Shown: positions 8,573-16,316 of the stretch, one piece after another
Position numbering within the stretch: position 1 is the first letter of the stretch
Layout of the letters: each line of letters starts with the position of its first letter
Notes under the pieces: model-generated
What the model saw: the letters and a program-made list of their open reading frames with translations, nothing else
What the model was told of the DNA's origin: nothing
Database searches by the model: none
Source of the DNA: Bacteroidaceae bacterium
GTDB lineage: Bacteria > Bacteroidota > Bacteroidia > Bacteroidales > Bacteroidaceae
DNA: 39,578 nucleotides
Assembly (NCBI GenBank): GCA_017447625.1
Contig: JAFSNB010000018.1
Location: 1 to 39,578, forward strand
Direction of reading: 5' to 3'
Made by a program: the position numbers and the translations under genes

Positions 8573-9607
8573 AAATGTCCTTAGCGCGGCCTCCATCTGC
8601 CGGAGCAGATTGCGTTTGGGAGAGTGGGGTGAGTAGATAAAGCCCTCGGTGACGAGGACGCGGCGGGTTGCGGTGTCGATGCGCTCCACAGATACGAAAG
8701 GACCGCCCAGGGCGCCGTTGCGCATCTCCCAAAGACCGTGAACCTCAAGGGCGTAGCGGCCTGTAAGGAGGCGTTGGCGGGAGATGAGGAGCGGGCGGTG
8801 GAGTTCGGGGTCGCGTGCAGTCTGCATCCATTGGTCCGCGCGGGAGCCGGGGATATTCTGGCGCAGGGCGCTGTCACGCTTCTCTACGAACTGAGCTGCA
8901 GAAAGCGGCTGTCCGTCCCAAGGATAGGAGTAGAACACGAAGTTCTGATCTTTGTCGTTGAGGTTAGTGCCTGTCCAAAGGAAATACTCGGCGTGCTTGG
9001 ATGCCTTGAGGCCTATGGGGACGCAGATAGCGTGTCCGCATAGCTCAAGAAGGGCATTGTATGTGACGCGGCTGTGCTTGCGCCGCAGGTTCGCTGCCTC
9101 TATGTCTAACTCGTGTTCCACGAAGACATCAACGAGACGCTCGCGCACCTGCCCCACGAACAGAGCGAGGTCGTGCGCAGTGGCGGCCTGCAGACGAACC
9201 TCTATCTGCGGAACAGAGAGGGCATCGCGTGCCACCTCGAATCGGGGCTCTTGTGCCTCCGGGTTTAGTTCTACAAGCAGTCGGTTGCGGTAAGTGCGCC
9301 AAGGGGTGAGGTTTGCCTCGGCATAAACGAAACTGAGGCGGAATAGCGGCTCGTGCTGTGGCAACACGGGTGTTGAGGCGCGCAATACGGCATCGAGGGA
9401 ATCGCGCAGTTCACCAGCGTAGAGGGCGCGTGGAACGATGAGCACCAACTCGTATGCGTTACCGCGTGAGTGGGGCTTCTGCTGTTCCTTCGGCCTGTCA
9501 GAGCAGGCGGTGAGGGCTATGATGCAAAGTAATAGAAGCAAAAAGCCCCTCTCCAGGCCCCCCCGTGGGGGGTATAACCAACTATTTGCTATTCTATAAT
9601 TTGCCAT
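8528..9607 (-). CDS. DUF4837-family lipoprotein
   Basis: This is a 359-residue predicted lipoprotein. After an atypical leader, the hydrophobic stretch GFLLLLLCIIALTAC gives a lipobox (LTAC) with the acylated Cys near residue 35. The mature chain matches my recollection of the Bacteroidetes-restricted family DUF4837, of unknown function: NAYELVLIVPRALYAGELRDSL near its start and PWDGQPLSAAQFVEKRD in the second half. It is first gene of a DUF4837-sbcD-sbcC run. Oddly, the first ~22 codons are repeat DNA: heptamer-like AAATNNN units (9585-9607), then the C/G palindrome encoding YPPRGGLERG. The last ~10 codons are likewise heptamer repeat. The signal sequence therefore uses repeat-derived codons as its n-region. 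An internal alternative start cannot be excluded. Confidence 0.75.
   Translation of the reverse strand: MANYRIANSWLYPPRGGLERGFLLLLLCIIALTACSDRPKEQQKPHSRGNAYELVLIVPRALYAGELRDSLDAVLRASTPVLPQHEPLFRLSFVYAEANLTPWRTYRNRLLVELNPEAQEPRFEVARDALSVPQIEVRLQAATAHDLALFVGQVRERLVDVFVEHELDIEAANLRRKHSRVTYNALLELCGHAICVPIGLKASKHAEYFLWTGTNLNDKDQNFVFYSYPWDGQPLSAAQFVEKRDSALRQNIPGSRADQWMQTARDPELHRPLLISRQRLLTGRYALEVHGLWEMRNGALGGPFVSVERIDTATRRVLVTEGFIYSPHSPKRNLLRQMEAALRTFRPLSKSSNQKSLNH
9544..9572. repeat. C/G-rich palindromic element inside the DUF4837 gene
   Basis: On the minus strand it reads CCCCCCACGGGGGG, a short spacer, then GAGAGGGGCT. The same two blocks in the same order occur at 21603-21632. Here it is in frame and encodes PPRGGLERG just before the lipoprotein hydrophobic core. 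Confidence 0.8.
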
Positions 9608-9632
9608 TTACTAGGGAAAAAACTTAAAAAAG

Positions 9633-9668
9633 ATTGAGGCTGTGCCTTTAGTTTGACACAGCCTCAAT
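9633..9668 (-). terminator. Strong terminator downstream of tRNA-His
   Basis: Twelve-base arms ATTGAGGCTGTG (9633-9644) and CACAGCCTCAAT (9657-9668) are perfectly complementary. On the minus strand they are followed by a U-rich tract (9620-9631). It separates the tRNA transcript from the DUF4837 operon. Confidence 0.85.
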
Positions 9669-9687
9669 AGCTTTTCCTTCTTTTGAG

Positions 9688-9762
9688 GGTGCCTAGTCGG
9701 ACTCGAACCGACGACATTCAGAACCACAATCTGACGCTCTAACCAACTGAACTATAGGCACC
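9688..9762 (-). tRNA. tRNA-His (anticodon GTG)
   Basis: A complete cloverleaf can be read on the minus strand. The acceptor is GGTGCCTA with TAGGCACC. The D-arm contains AGTTCAGTTGGTTAGAGC. The anticodon stem-loop TCAGA-TTGTGGT-TCTGA gives GTG. The T-arm is GTCGG-TTCGAGT-CCGAC. The acceptor has eight pairs: the extra 5-prime G pairs with C73, the hallmark of histidine tRNA (G-1). CCA is not encoded. A promoter element lies 31 bases upstream and a perfect terminator follows, so it is a single-gene unit. Confidence 0.97.
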
Positions 9763-9792
9763 GTGTAGATGGTTGCTTCTCAAAAGCGGGTG

Positions 9793-9800
9793 CAAAGGTA
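9793..9800 (-). promoter_or_regulatory. sigma-ABfr -7 element for tRNA-His
   Basis: Minus-strand TACCTTTG followed by CACCC, about 31 bases before the tRNA 5-prime end. Confidence 0.7.
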
Positions 9801-9847
9801 CGTCTTATTTGTGTAACTGCCAAAAGATTCCCAGACTTTTTTTCGAT

Positions 9848-11191
9848 TTATACGCTTTTAACCACCTTGCAGGGGTTCCCGACAGCTATTGAACCGTCTG
9901 GGATGTCCCTCACGACCACGGAACCGGCTCCGATGGTGACTCCGTTGCCGATGGTGACTCCTGGCAGAATGGTTACATCGCCGCCAATCCACACGTTGTT
10001 GCCGATGCGGACGGGACGGGCCCACTCCTGACGCGTGTTGCGCTCGTCTGGGTCGGTGCTGTGGCAGGCGGTAAAGATGCTCACGTTCGGGCCTATGAAG
10101 CAGTCGTCTCCAATGGTGACAGGGGCTTCGTCAAGGACGGTGAAGTTGAAGTTCGCGAAGAAACGCTTACCGACGCTGATGTGTTTGCCGTAGTCGCAAT
10201 GGAAGGGCTGAATCACAAAAGCCTTGTCGTCGGCGATATGTCCGAAAAGGCTGTAGAGAATAGCTTTGTGTCCCTCGCGGTCGGACGGCTGAAGACTGTT
10301 GTAGCGGTGGAGCACGTCCTTCACGGCATTGAGCTCGCGCACCAGAGCGGGGTCTGTGGCCTGATAGACTTCACCACTTAGCATCTTATGCTCCTCTGCG
10401 GTTTGATCGGCGGGGTGCTCATATAGGTCGCTGACGCTACGTACAGAGCTTAGTTCGCTTAGCAACTGGGCATATTTCTCAGCTACTGCCTCGGCAAAGC
10501 GGCGGCCTTTGTCTGCTGTGGCGAGATGCGGATTTCCAATGCCGGTGTCGTCAGTTATCTGCGTCCAATGGCGCGGCAGCCAAGCCACTTTCTGCTGTAA
10601 GGAAGGTAGGGCGAAAGCACGGGCTTTGCCTGGTCCGGCATCTTCCAGACGCACCAGTTCGGGGTGGTAGTGCATCATCACAGACGTCTCCAGCTCGTCG
10701 GCGTGGTCGCCCGGCTCATCGAAATACTGTTTGGCGGGCAGGACTGTGAACCACTCGGAGGAGAGAATTATGAAGTCCGGATAATCCACGGCCAAGTCAC
10801 GTATAAATCCCTTGAAAGAGTTGCCGCCGTGACCATTTACAATCAGCAGTTTTCGGATGCCCTGATGTGCCAGCGATGCCACGATATCGGTGAGTATGGC
10901 GCGCTGGGTGTCCTCGCGGTAGTGGATACAGAAAGACAGGTCGCGCTGTCCGGGATTTTGCGCTCCCATCATCACCGACGGCAGAACCATAGCGCGCACG
11001 CCGTATTTGTCCAGCGCGATGCGGGCCGCATCTACCGCCACGTCGTGAGAGAGGATGCTGTCGGTGAGGTAGGGGAGATGCAGGTTGTGCGGCTCTGTGG
11101 CCCCCCACGGCAGGATGGCTATGTCGTAGCGTTTGCCACGCACATAGCCATAAGCTGCCTTGGAAAGATCTATTTCGAATTCACAATTCAT
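9848..11191 (-). CDS. Fusion of a creatininase-family amidohydrolase with a maltose/galactoside O-acetyltransferase-like hexapeptide protein
   Basis: The 447-residue chain is uninterrupted. Residues about 1-250 are a creatininase-family fold: PWGATEPHNLHLPYLTD supplies Glu33, His35 and Asp44, NGHGGN supplies His121, and DHADELET supplies acidic ligands near 166-168. This family of metal-dependent amidohydrolases includes creatininase and MftE-like peptidases. Residues about 266-447 are a complete sugar O-acetyltransferase: the Mac segment EEHKMLSGEVYQATDP, then a left-handed beta-helix with repeated V/I-x-I-G-x-x turns and TACHSTD with the usual catalytic His377. Each half is normally an independent enzyme of about 240 and 185 residues. 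The joint (about residues 250-266) shows no stop or frameshift. The first codons come from a dispersed repeat. It lies 55 bases after the TlpA-like gene and probably shares its transcript. Confidence 0.85.
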   Translation of the reverse strand: MNCEFEIDLSKAAYGYVRGKRYDIAILPWGATEPHNLHLPYLTDSILSHDVAVDAARIALDKYGVRAMVLPSVMMGAQNPGQRDLSFCIHYREDTQRAILTDIVASLAHQGIRKLLIVNGHGGNSFKGFIRDLAVDYPDFIILSSEWFTVLPAKQYFDEPGDHADELETSVMMHYHPELVRLEDAGPGKARAFALPSLQQKVAWLPRHWTQITDDTGIGNPHLATADKGRRFAEAVAEKYAQLLSELSSVRSVSDLYEHPADQTAEEHKMLSGEVYQATDPALVRELNAVKDVLHRYNSLQPSDREGHKAILYSLFGHIADDKAFVIQPFHCDYGKHISVGKRFFANFNFTVLDEAPVTIGDDCFIGPNVSIFTACHSTDPDERNTRQEWARPVRIGNNVWIGGDVTILPGVTIGNGVTIGAGSVVVRDIPDGSIAVGNPCKVVKSV

Positions 11192-11246
11192 AATGCGTAA
11201 TTCATAATTATTCGACTTTGCTCATCAATACGTCATAATTAGGCTG
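11178..11246. repeat. Composite dispersed repeat, copy A (spans the fusion-gene start codon)
   Basis: Two modules are shared with 27398-27461. A 35-bp element at 11206-11240 equals, in reverse complement, 27427-27461 with two mismatches. A 19-bp module GCATTATGAATTGTGAATT (minus strand, 11196-11178) is identical to 27412-27430. In this copy the 19-bp module contains the ATG and next three codons of the creatininase fusion. The modules are in a different order in the two copies. Confidence 0.85.
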
Positions 11247-12347
11247 CTATTGGGCGAGAAGTTCCTCAATTTTCGGAGCGAGGTCTTCGCCGCGAACGTC
11301 GCGAGCCACAATCTTACCGCCTTTGATAAACACGGTTGCGGGAATCGCACGTACGCTGTAGAGAGCAGCTCCCTCGGCGTTCCAGCCCTTCAAGTCGGAA
11401 ATCTGGGGCCAAGTCATCTCGAGTTCTGCCAAAGCCTTCTTCCAGGCCTCTTCATCCTCATCGAGGCTGACACCCAGAATCTCAAAGCCCTGATCATGGT
11501 ATTTCTCGTATGCAGCCTTGACGGTGGGCATCTCTCCTCGACAGGGACCGCACCAACTGGCCCAGAAGTCAATCATAAGGACGCGGGAAGCGGAAGCCAC
11601 ATCGCTCACGGACAGAGTCTTGCCGTCGGGGGTGGAGGCGGAGAAGTTGGTAAACGGCTGGCCAATGGCTGTGTCACCCTTCTTCTCCATTGCTTTCTTT
11701 GCTTCGCGAAGCGGAGAATAAATCTTAGCATTTGCAGGCAGGGCGTTGATCTGCTCTTCCATGAATCCGTCGCCCAACTGTTCGCCAACGTTGGCCAGAT
11801 AGAACTGCCCGACGTATGTGTTGATGTTCTCCTTGATGAAGTTCTTGTAAAGCTCGATTATGCAGTTCTGAAGAGAGTCGGCAGACTGCTGGAACTGTGC
11901 CTGAGCCTCGTCGCTGCCTGACTTCAAAAGGTCTGCATAGAGGGCGGACAGCGACTCTTGGATGGCGTATGCCTTGTATGTGAGGTCGGTCTGAAGGTCG
12001 TTGTTCTGTGTGCCAGTAACCTCAGAGTAAGCGGAATCGGGGTGCAGGGTCATCTTGATGTCACCGCCCTCGATGAAGAATAAGACCTGAGCGGGGCGCT
12101 GCTCGCTCTCGTAGATAGCGTAGGCCATCTGGATGCTGTCGATTTCGCCGCCCAGGAAGAACTTGCCGTCGTTGATGGTTGTGCTGTTGAGCGTGTCCAT
12201 ATCCTCGCCGTCCGGCACAAGGATAAGGATGCGGTCGCCGTCTTCGGCACCGTCCACGGTTCCCTTGATGGTGTAGCTTTCTGATTGTGTACAGCTGGCC
12301 AAACCTATAGTGGCGAGAGCCAGCAACAGTTGCAATGTTTTTTTCAT
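11247..12347 (-). CDS. TlpA/ResA-like thiol-disulfide oxidoreductase lipoprotein (DUF4369 + AhpC/TSA)
   Basis: This 366-residue predicted lipoprotein has lipobox LASC with Cys19. Residues about 25-115 form a DUF4369 beta domain (SYTIKGTVDGAEDGDRILI...). A helical linker rich in Gln/Ala/Asp follows, and the C-terminal thioredoxin fold covers about 228-366 (AIGQPFTNFSASTPDGKTLS). The redox motif WCGPC has Cys266 and Cys269, and the cis-proline lies in SVRAIPATVF. Such proteins reduce or isomerise thiols in the periplasm, usually anchored to a membrane. It is a very common Bacteroidetes architecture and the client protein is unknown. It has its own promoter at 12399-12406 and is followed by the creatininase fusion. 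Confidence 0.9.
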   Translation of the reverse strand: MKKTLQLLLALATIGLASCTQSESYTIKGTVDGAEDGDRILILVPDGEDMDTLNSTTINDGKFFLGGEIDSIQMAYAIYESEQRPAQVLFFIEGGDIKMTLHPDSAYSEVTGTQNNDLQTDLTYKAYAIQESLSALYADLLKSGSDEAQAQFQQSADSLQNCIIELYKNFIKENINTYVGQFYLANVGEQLGDGFMEEQINALPANAKIYSPLREAKKAMEKKGDTAIGQPFTNFSASTPDGKTLSVSDVASASRVLMIDFWASWCGPCRGEMPTVKAAYEKYHDQGFEILGVSLDEDEEAWKKALAELEMTWPQISDLKGWNAEGAALYSVRAIPATVFIKGGKIVARDVRGEDLAPKIEELLAQ

Positions 12348-12398
12348 TTTCGGATAAAATAAGTGATTGAAGAGACTAATTTATAACAAATAACTGCG

Positions 12399-12406
12399 CA
12401 AAGGTA
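12399..12406 (-). promoter_or_regulatory. sigma-ABfr -7 element for the TlpA-like gene
   Basis: Minus-strand TACCTTTG followed by CGC, about 52 bases before the start codon. It is divergent from the receptor promoter at 12448. Confidence 0.7.
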
Positions 12407-12447
12407 AGAAAAAACCGTTTAACACAAACGTTTATCGAGAAAAATTG

Positions 12448-12455
12448 TACTTTTG
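12448..12455 (+). promoter_or_regulatory. sigma-ABfr -7 element for the TonB-dependent receptor gene
   Basis: TACTTTTG followed by CAAC, 73 bases before the ATG at 12529. The leader has no obvious riboswitch fold that I can recognise. Confidence 0.6.
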
Positions 12456-12528
12456 CAACGTTTTTTGTGCGAAAGCACCAAGACAACACTCTCGTAATAT
12501 TAATTAATGTATAGGATTAGACCCTCTT

Positions 12529-14454
12529 ATGTTAAGGAAGAAATGTTTTTGGGGACTGCTGATGGTTGCAACTGTAGCAGCAGACGAAATGAAGGCAGAT
12601 GTCGTTGATAACGATGTAGAGATTGCCGACACGATCCCTATGCGTGAAGTTGTGGTGACAGGCACCCGCCAGAAGACGGATATACGCCAGTTGCCTGTTT
12701 CTGTTACCGTTATTGGTCGTGAACAATTGACGAAAGAGTTTCAGCCCTCTGTACTGCCAACGATTATGCAGCAAGTGCCAGGCCTGGTGGTTACCGGCCG
12801 CGGCATGATGGGCAATGGCGTCTCCGACGGTTCTGCCGGAAGCCTCGGTCTGCGCGGTCTGGGCGGAAACAGGAACAGCGGAGCACAAATGCTGGTACTC
12901 ATTGACGGACATCCTCAGTATCAGGGCGTTTTCGGCCACGGGATAGCTGACAGTTATCTGACATCTATGGCCGAGAGGGTAGAGGTGCTGCGCGGTCCGG
13001 CTTCCGTGCTCTATGGCTCGAATGCTATGGGTGGTGTGATAAACATAGTGACGCGCGGCTCAGAAGAGCGTCGTGACACAGTACTTACGGACGTGACCCT
13101 CGGGGCAGGCAGTTGGGGAACGGTACAGGCCGAAGCCTCCAATCAGGTGCGTAAGGGCAAGTTCAACTCCACCGCATCTGCTCATTTCAACCGTTCAGAC
13201 AACCACCGCCCGAATATGGGATTCACCCAGTATGGCGGCTATCTGCGCTTGGGCTACGACTTCAGTCAGAACTGGAAGATTTATGCCGATGCCAGCGTTA
13301 CCCACTGGAACTCAAGCGACCCGGGAGAGGTGAGTGCTCCGGTGCTGGAGAGAGAGCAATGGATTACTCGCGGAACGGCCAATCTGGTGGTAGAGAACCA
13401 CTACGACCGCACTGAGGGATCTATCAGCATCTATGATAATTTCGGCTGGCACAAGATAAACGATGGCTACAAGATTGGAGGCGGCGCACCTCAGACCGAG
13501 TTCTTCCGTTCCAAGGACGATGTGGCCGGAATCTCCTTGCAGCAGTCGGCGGTTCTCTTTACGGGCAACAGAACCACCTTCGGAGTTGACTATCAACATA
13601 TTTATGGTCACGCTTGGTACGAGGACCGCGAGTCGGGAGAAACCGTCACAGACCGCAATAACAGGGCTATCCAGAGCACCAACACACATGAGAACGAGGT
13701 GGCTGCTTATATTGATTTCCGTCAGGATATCGCCAAGTGGCTGACTCTCGATGCAGGCATCCGCTACGACCACCACTCCACAGCCGGCGGCGAGTGGGTG
13801 CCTCAGGCTGGTATCGTGGTGCGTCCGATAAAGACTGGCGAACTGAAGGCCTCATTCTCCAAAGGCTTCCGCAATCCCACGCTGAAGGAGATGTATCTGT
13901 ATCCGCCTGCCAACCACGACTCCCTGCGTGCCGAGCGTATTCTCAACTATGAGTTGTCCTGGCGCCACCGCCTGATTGGAGGTCGTCTGACATACGGTAT
14001 AAACCTCTTCTTGATAGACGGGGACAATATCATCCAGACCGTAAATCGGCGCAATGTGAATAGCGGAGAGTTCAAAAACAAGGGCATTGAGCTGGAGGCC
14101 TCCTACCGCGTCCACGACAACTGGAGCCTGACCACGAATCACTCGTTGCTGGATATGGAGACTCCCGTGCTGGGAGCCGCGAAATACAAGGGTTTCCTCA
14201 GTTGTGACTATAACAGCAAGCGCTGGAGCGCATCTCTCAACGTGCAATATCTTGGCGGCCTTTATACAGCAGTAGGAGCCAACGAAAAGAAAGAGAACGT
14301 ATGTCTTTTGGGCGCTTCGCTCAGCTATCGTCCCGTGGATTTCCTGCGTATCTGGGTGCGCGGCGAGAACCTTCTGGCTCAGAAGTATGAGTTGAATGCT
14401 GGCTACCCGATGCCGCGAGCTACTGCGATGGGTGGAGTTAGCTTTACGTTCTGA
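12529..14454 (+). CDS. TonB-dependent outer membrane receptor
   Basis: The 641-residue receptor starts with a short hydrophobic signal segment (WGLLMVATVAADE). The plug domain covers roughly 35-155: MREVVVTGTRQKTDIRQLPVSVTVI, then VEVLRGPASVLYGSNAMGGVINIVTR, the classic plug end. A beta-barrel follows and closes with VSFTF, the expected terminal Phe. The length and absence of a SusC-type N-terminal CarboxypepD_reg domain place it with BtuB/CirA-like receptors for metal complexes rather than with SusC. The ligand cannot be deduced. It is followed by an MFS permease with its own promoter. Confidence 0.9.
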   Translation: MLRKKCFWGLLMVATVAADEMKADVVDNDVEIADTIPMREVVVTGTRQKTDIRQLPVSVTVIGREQLTKEFQPSVLPTIMQQVPGLVVTGRGMMGNGVSDGSAGSLGLRGLGGNRNSGAQMLVLIDGHPQYQGVFGHGIADSYLTSMAERVEVLRGPASVLYGSNAMGGVINIVTRGSEERRDTVLTDVTLGAGSWGTVQAEASNQVRKGKFNSTASAHFNRSDNHRPNMGFTQYGGYLRLGYDFSQNWKIYADASVTHWNSSDPGEVSAPVLEREQWITRGTANLVVENHYDRTEGSISIYDNFGWHKINDGYKIGGGAPQTEFFRSKDDVAGISLQQSAVLFTGNRTTFGVDYQHIYGHAWYEDRESGETVTDRNNRAIQSTNTHENEVAAYIDFRQDIAKWLTLDAGIRYDHHSTAGGEWVPQAGIVVRPIKTGELKASFSKGFRNPTLKEMYLYPPANHDSLRAERILNYELSWRHRLIGGRLTYGINLFLIDGDNIIQTVNRRNVNSGEFKNKGIELEASYRVHDNWSLTTNHSLLDMETPVLGAAKYKGFLSCDYNSKRWSASLNVQYLGGLYTAVGANEKKENVCLLGASLSYRPVDFLRIWVRGENLLAQKYELNAGYPMPRATAMGGVSFTF

Positions 14455-14512
14455 TGTGAACCTTTTTTTCAGATAAAGGCATACTTTATCGAAGAAAAGT
14501 TGTAACTTTGCC

Positions 14513-14520
14513 GCGCAAAA
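14513..14520 (+). promoter_or_regulatory. sigma-ABfr -7 element for the MFS gene
   Basis: TAACTTTG followed by CC, 24 bases before the ATG at 14544. Confidence 0.65.
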
Positions 14521-14543
14521 GACAGAAAACGTAATCAATCACT

Positions 14544-16166
14544 ATGACACAAGCCATTCAAAAGACTCTGCGAGACAGCGCCGCAATGCGCTGGACCGCC
14601 CTGCTGCTCTTGGCTCTCGCCATGTTCTGCAGCTACATCTTCATGGACATTCTCTCCCCAATCAAGGACCTTATGCTTTCTGAGCGCGGCTGGGACAGCA
14701 CCGCCTTCGGTACGATGCAGGGTTCAGAGGTGTTCCTCAATGTGTTCGCATTTTTCCTTATCTTTGCCGGTATTATCCTGGACAAGATGGGTGTGCGTTT
14801 CACGGCAATCCTCTCTGCCGCTGTAATGCTCATCGGAGCCTGTATTAAGTGGTTCGCTGTGAGCGATGCCTTCATCGGAAGCGGGTTGGAGCAATGGTTT
14901 ACGGACAACCTGAACTATATCCCCGTCTTTGACGAGTTGGGCGTTTCACCCTTTTATGCAGGGATGCCCGCATCAGCCAAGTTCGCTGCCTGCGGATTTA
15001 TGATTTTCGGTTGCGGCTGCGAGATGGCCGGAATTACCGTAAGCCGCGGAATCGTGAAGTGGTTCAAGGGCCGCGAGATGGCTTTGGCTATGGGCTCGGA
15101 GATGGCTCTGGCCCGTCTGGGTGTTGCCACTTGTATGATATTCTCCCCGTTCTTTGCCCGTCTGGGTGGTGTGGTGAGCGTCTCCCGTTCGGTGGCTTTC
15201 GGCGTTGTACTGATGTGCATTGCTCTGATAATGACCATAGTCTATTTCTTCATGGACAAGAAACTGGATGCGCAGACAGGTGAGGCTGAGGAGGCAGACG
15301 ATCCATTCCGCATCTCCGACCTCGGCAAGATTCTTACCGACGGTGGCTTCTGGCTTGTGGCCCTGCTTTGCGTTCTTTATTATTCAGCAATTTTCCCGTT
15401 CCAGAAGTATGCCGTGAATATGCTGCAATGCAACCTCACGTTGACGGCTCCCGAGGCAGGCTCGTTCTGGGCAAGCGATACAGTGACATACGTTCAGTAC
15501 ATTATTATGCTGCTCGTGGCTGCAGCCGGCTTTGCAAGTAATTTTCAAAAGAAAGCCGCCAACCGCTTCTCTTTGCTGGCTGTGAGCATTGTGGCTCTAG
15601 TTACTTACTGCTATATGGGTTATATGCGCCAGTCGGCCGAGACCGTGTTTGCCGTATTCCCACTGCTGGCAGTGCTTATCACCCCGATTCTCGGCAGCTA
15701 TGTGGACCACAAGGGCAAGGCCGCCACGATGCTCGTGCTCGGCTCGCTGCTGCTCATCGCCTGCCATCTGACTTTCGCTTTCGTACTGCCGATGTTCAAG
15801 GGTAACGCCGTTGGTGGAATAATCATTGCTTATCTGACTATTCTTGTCCTTGGTGCTTCGTTCTCGCTGGTGCCTGCCTCTCTTTGGCCGAGTGTGCCTA
15901 AGTTGGTAGATGCCAAAGTGATAGGTTCTGCCTACGCTCTCATTTTCTGGATTCAGAACATCGGCCTATGGCTCTTCCCGCTGCTCATCGGTAAGGTTTT
16001 GGACAAGACTAATCCTGGAGTTACGGATGCCACTCAGTATGACTATACGGCTCCTCTTGTGATGCTCGCCTGTCTGGGTGTGGCAGCCCTGCTGCTCGGT
16101 CTTGTACTGAAAGTAGTTGACCGCAAGCGCGGCCTCGGCCTCGAAGAACCGAATATCAAAGAATGA
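14544..16166 (+). CDS. Major facilitator superfamily transporter
   Basis: The protein has 540 residues and about twelve hydrophobic helices. MFS motif A is visible between helices 2 and 3 as GIILDKMGVRFT. A central cytoplasmic loop is rich in Asp/Glu (KLDAQTGEAEEADDPFRISD, near residues 238-257), after which the second six-helix half begins (GGFWLVALLCVLYYSAIFPF). It looks more like the OPA/MFSD1-like branch than a drug exporter, but the substrate is unassigned. A position next to a TonB receptor suggests, without proving, an uptake role for the same nutrient. Confidence 0.85.
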   Translation: MTQAIQKTLRDSAAMRWTALLLLALAMFCSYIFMDILSPIKDLMLSERGWDSTAFGTMQGSEVFLNVFAFFLIFAGIILDKMGVRFTAILSAAVMLIGACIKWFAVSDAFIGSGLEQWFTDNLNYIPVFDELGVSPFYAGMPASAKFAACGFMIFGCGCEMAGITVSRGIVKWFKGREMALAMGSEMALARLGVATCMIFSPFFARLGGVVSVSRSVAFGVVLMCIALIMTIVYFFMDKKLDAQTGEAEEADDPFRISDLGKILTDGGFWLVALLCVLYYSAIFPFQKYAVNMLQCNLTLTAPEAGSFWASDTVTYVQYIIMLLVAAAGFASNFQKKAANRFSLLAVSIVALVTYCYMGYMRQSAETVFAVFPLLAVLITPILGSYVDHKGKAATMLVLGSLLLIACHLTFAFVLPMFKGNAVGGIIIAYLTILVLGASFSLVPASLWPSVPKLVDAKVIGSAYALIFWIQNIGLWLFPLLIGKVLDKTNPGVTDATQYDYTAPLVMLACLGVAALLLGLVLKVVDRKRGLGLEEPNIKE

Positions 16167-16192
16167 CGTAACACGCAATTGTAAAAAAGGAT

Positions 16193-16224
16193 AGCAAGTC
16201 AGCTCTAAAAGGGGCTGACTTGCT
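16193..16224 (+). terminator. Rho-independent terminator after the MFS gene
   Basis: AGCAAGTCAGC (16193-16203) pairs perfectly with GCTGACTTGCT (16214-16224) and is followed by a T tract. Confidence 0.85.
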
Positions 16225-16284
16225 TTTTTGTGACTTTTTGTGTTAAAAAAAGTGCTTTTGCGCGCGCGTATGGAAATAAATGCT

Positions 16285-16292
16285 TACCTTTG
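16285..16292 (+). promoter_or_regulatory. sigma-ABfr -7 element for the CotH-esterase-transferase operon
   Basis: TACCTTTG followed by CC, 25 bases before the ATG at 16317. It lies within a longer open frame beginning at 16230 and so excludes that start. Confidence 0.7.
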
Positions 16293-16316
16293 CCGCGCAT
16301 TTCAAGCAAAACACGA

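Noticed and set aside
16230-16316. Longer CotH-like protein starting at 16230
   Set aside because: The extension overlaps the terminator and promoter, and the ATG at 16317 opens directly into a signal peptide.
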